A stretch of 5,853 bases of DNA from Burkholderiaceae bacterium. Lineage in GTDB: Bacteria > Pseudomonadota > Gammaproteobacteria > Burkholderiales > Burkholderiaceae_C. Positions 5,549-5,853 of the stretch are shown piece after piece (within the stretch, counting starts at the first letter, position 1; each line of letters begins with the position of its first letter). The notes beneath the pieces were generated by a model. It was not told where the DNA came from and searched no databases. It was given only the letters and a program-made list of their open reading frames with translations. The stretch lies in NCBI GenBank assembly GCA_031256125.1, contig JAIRRE010000213.1, positions 1-5,853 of the forward strand. Reading direction: 5' to 3'. The translations under genes were made by a program, and so were the position numbers.

Positions 5549-5568
5549 AAAAAAGCGCGGAATACCCG
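5549..5568 (-). terminator. Second terminator-like hairpin, leftward
   Basis: On the minus strand GCGG and CCGC pair around GTATT (5568-5556), followed by GC and TTTTTT (about 5553-5548). The stem is only 4 bp, so it is weaker than the one at 5514-5539, which lies about 30 bp downstream. The two look like a tandem pair sharing the A/T-tract plus GCG-stem design. Confidence 0.45.
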
Positions 5569-5585
5569 CCCAGTCATTAGCAACT

Positions 5586-5644
5586 CCCCCCTCCCATTCC
5601 GACCACACAAACTCGTTTGCGCCGCCGGAATAAGGCAAGGGGGG
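5586..5644. repeat. Nested inverted repeat in the spacer
   Basis: CCCCCCT (5586-5592) pairs with AGGGGGG (5638-5644), and inside it ATTCCG (5596-5601) pairs with CGGAAT (5626-5631). The core also contains the small inverted repeat CAAAC/GTTTG (5608-5619). Together they could fold as one long imperfect hairpin. Its outer G residues 5642-5644 are shared with the perfect hairpin at 5642-5666, so the two cannot both be fully formed. Confidence 0.5.
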
Positions 5645-5666
5645 CACAGGCCATACGCCTGTGCCC
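5642..5666. repeat. Perfect 10-bp stem hairpin after the right-edge gene
   Basis: GGGCACAGGC (5642-5651) and GCCTGTGCCC (5657-5666) are exact inverted repeats around a 5-nt loop. The hairpin begins 13 bp after the stop codon of the leftward gene at the right edge. It lacks a run of T on the minus strand, so it is not a textbook terminator; it may protect the 3' end of the mRNA, or be part of a multi-hairpin termination region with 5514-5568. Confidence 0.8.
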
Positions 5667-5679
5667 GGACACCACCCAA

Positions 5680-5853
5680 TCAGATCACATTGATGCCGTG
5701 CTGGATCAGCAGATCCGAGGCATTGTTGGGCGCGCCCATGTTGTGCCAGATGTCAAAGCTCACGCCATTGATCAGCTGGCTGCCCGTGATCGACCAGCCC
5801 GATTGCGCCGCAACGCTGGTCAGAGTGCCTCCGCTGGTGAGCAGCTGCACCGT
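5680..5853 (-). CDS. C-terminal end of a leftward gene, possibly a large secreted repeat protein
   Basis: An open minus-strand frame enters from the right edge and ends at TGA 5682-5680, giving 57 residues. Seen: TVQLLTSGGTLTSVAAQSGW, then SITGSQLINGVSFDIWHN, then GAPNNASDLLIQHGINVI at the very end. The stretch is rich in Gly, Ser, Thr and Asn, with no Cys. The pattern GW..tGsq.inGv.fdiw.n....sDLLIq.gi.V resembles, from memory, the last segment of very large RTX/VCBS or Ig-like repeat proteins secreted by type I systems. This is a weak assignment, because no calcium-binding repeat or other motif is inside the window. A hairpin and two terminator-like structures follow the stop, supporting a true gene end. 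The start and most of the gene are outside. Confidence 0.7.
   Translation of the reverse strand, partial: TVQLLTSGGTLTSVAAQSGWSITGSQLINGVSFDIWHNMGAPNNASDLLIQHGINVI

Noticed and set aside
5402..5647. 81-codon minus-strand open frame in the hairpin-rich spacer
   Set aside because: It reads straight through both terminator-like hairpins and the heptamer patch and has no recognisable domain; it is most likely non-coding.

Overview
The window looks like an ordinary, GC-rich stretch of chromosome from a betaproteobacterium, most likely Burkholderiales and possibly Comamonadaceae-like. This rests on the leftward dapA-bamC-MBL gene order, the BamC N-terminus (VDYKSA, LEVPPDLT) and the Dcd and DapA sequences, all recognised by eye. 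I see no tRNA, rRNA, insertion sequence, CRISPR array or defence island.

Layout. (1) Positions 1-2262 hold a leftward operon: dapA (lysine/diaminopimelate synthesis), bamC (outer-membrane assembly lipoprotein), then the first 49 codons of a metallo-beta-lactamase-fold hydrolase that runs off the left edge. (2) A divergent spacer of about 138 bp separates dapA from dcd (dCTP deaminase), which reads rightward. (3) Next comes a compact rightward unit: a good sigma70-type promoter (about 3001-3030), a leader of about 75 nt, a strong ribosome binding site, a 43-residue proline/lysine-rich ORF and an intrinsic terminator. I cannot assign this ORF to a family, and it is the most likely undescribed item here. 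(4) Leftward azlC-azlD, a two-subunit branched-chain amino acid exporter with a GTGA start/stop overlap, converges on that terminator. (5) A leftward NUDT19-like Nudix hydrolase follows. (6) The spacer 5400-5679 (280 bp, no believable gene) is full of hairpins, including two terminator-like structures. (7) The right edge holds the last 57 codons of a leftward gene, possibly the tail of a large secreted repeat protein.

Two small-scale patterns are not explained by the genes. Degenerate tandem heptamers (roughly GTTGGGC) occupy four spacers: just after dcd, just after azlD, in the azlC leader and in the Nudix leader. A 15-bp repeat inside the small ORF adds five residues per copy. The named genes are metabolic, envelope and transport housekeeping functions in separate transcription units, and nothing suggests they form one joint system.
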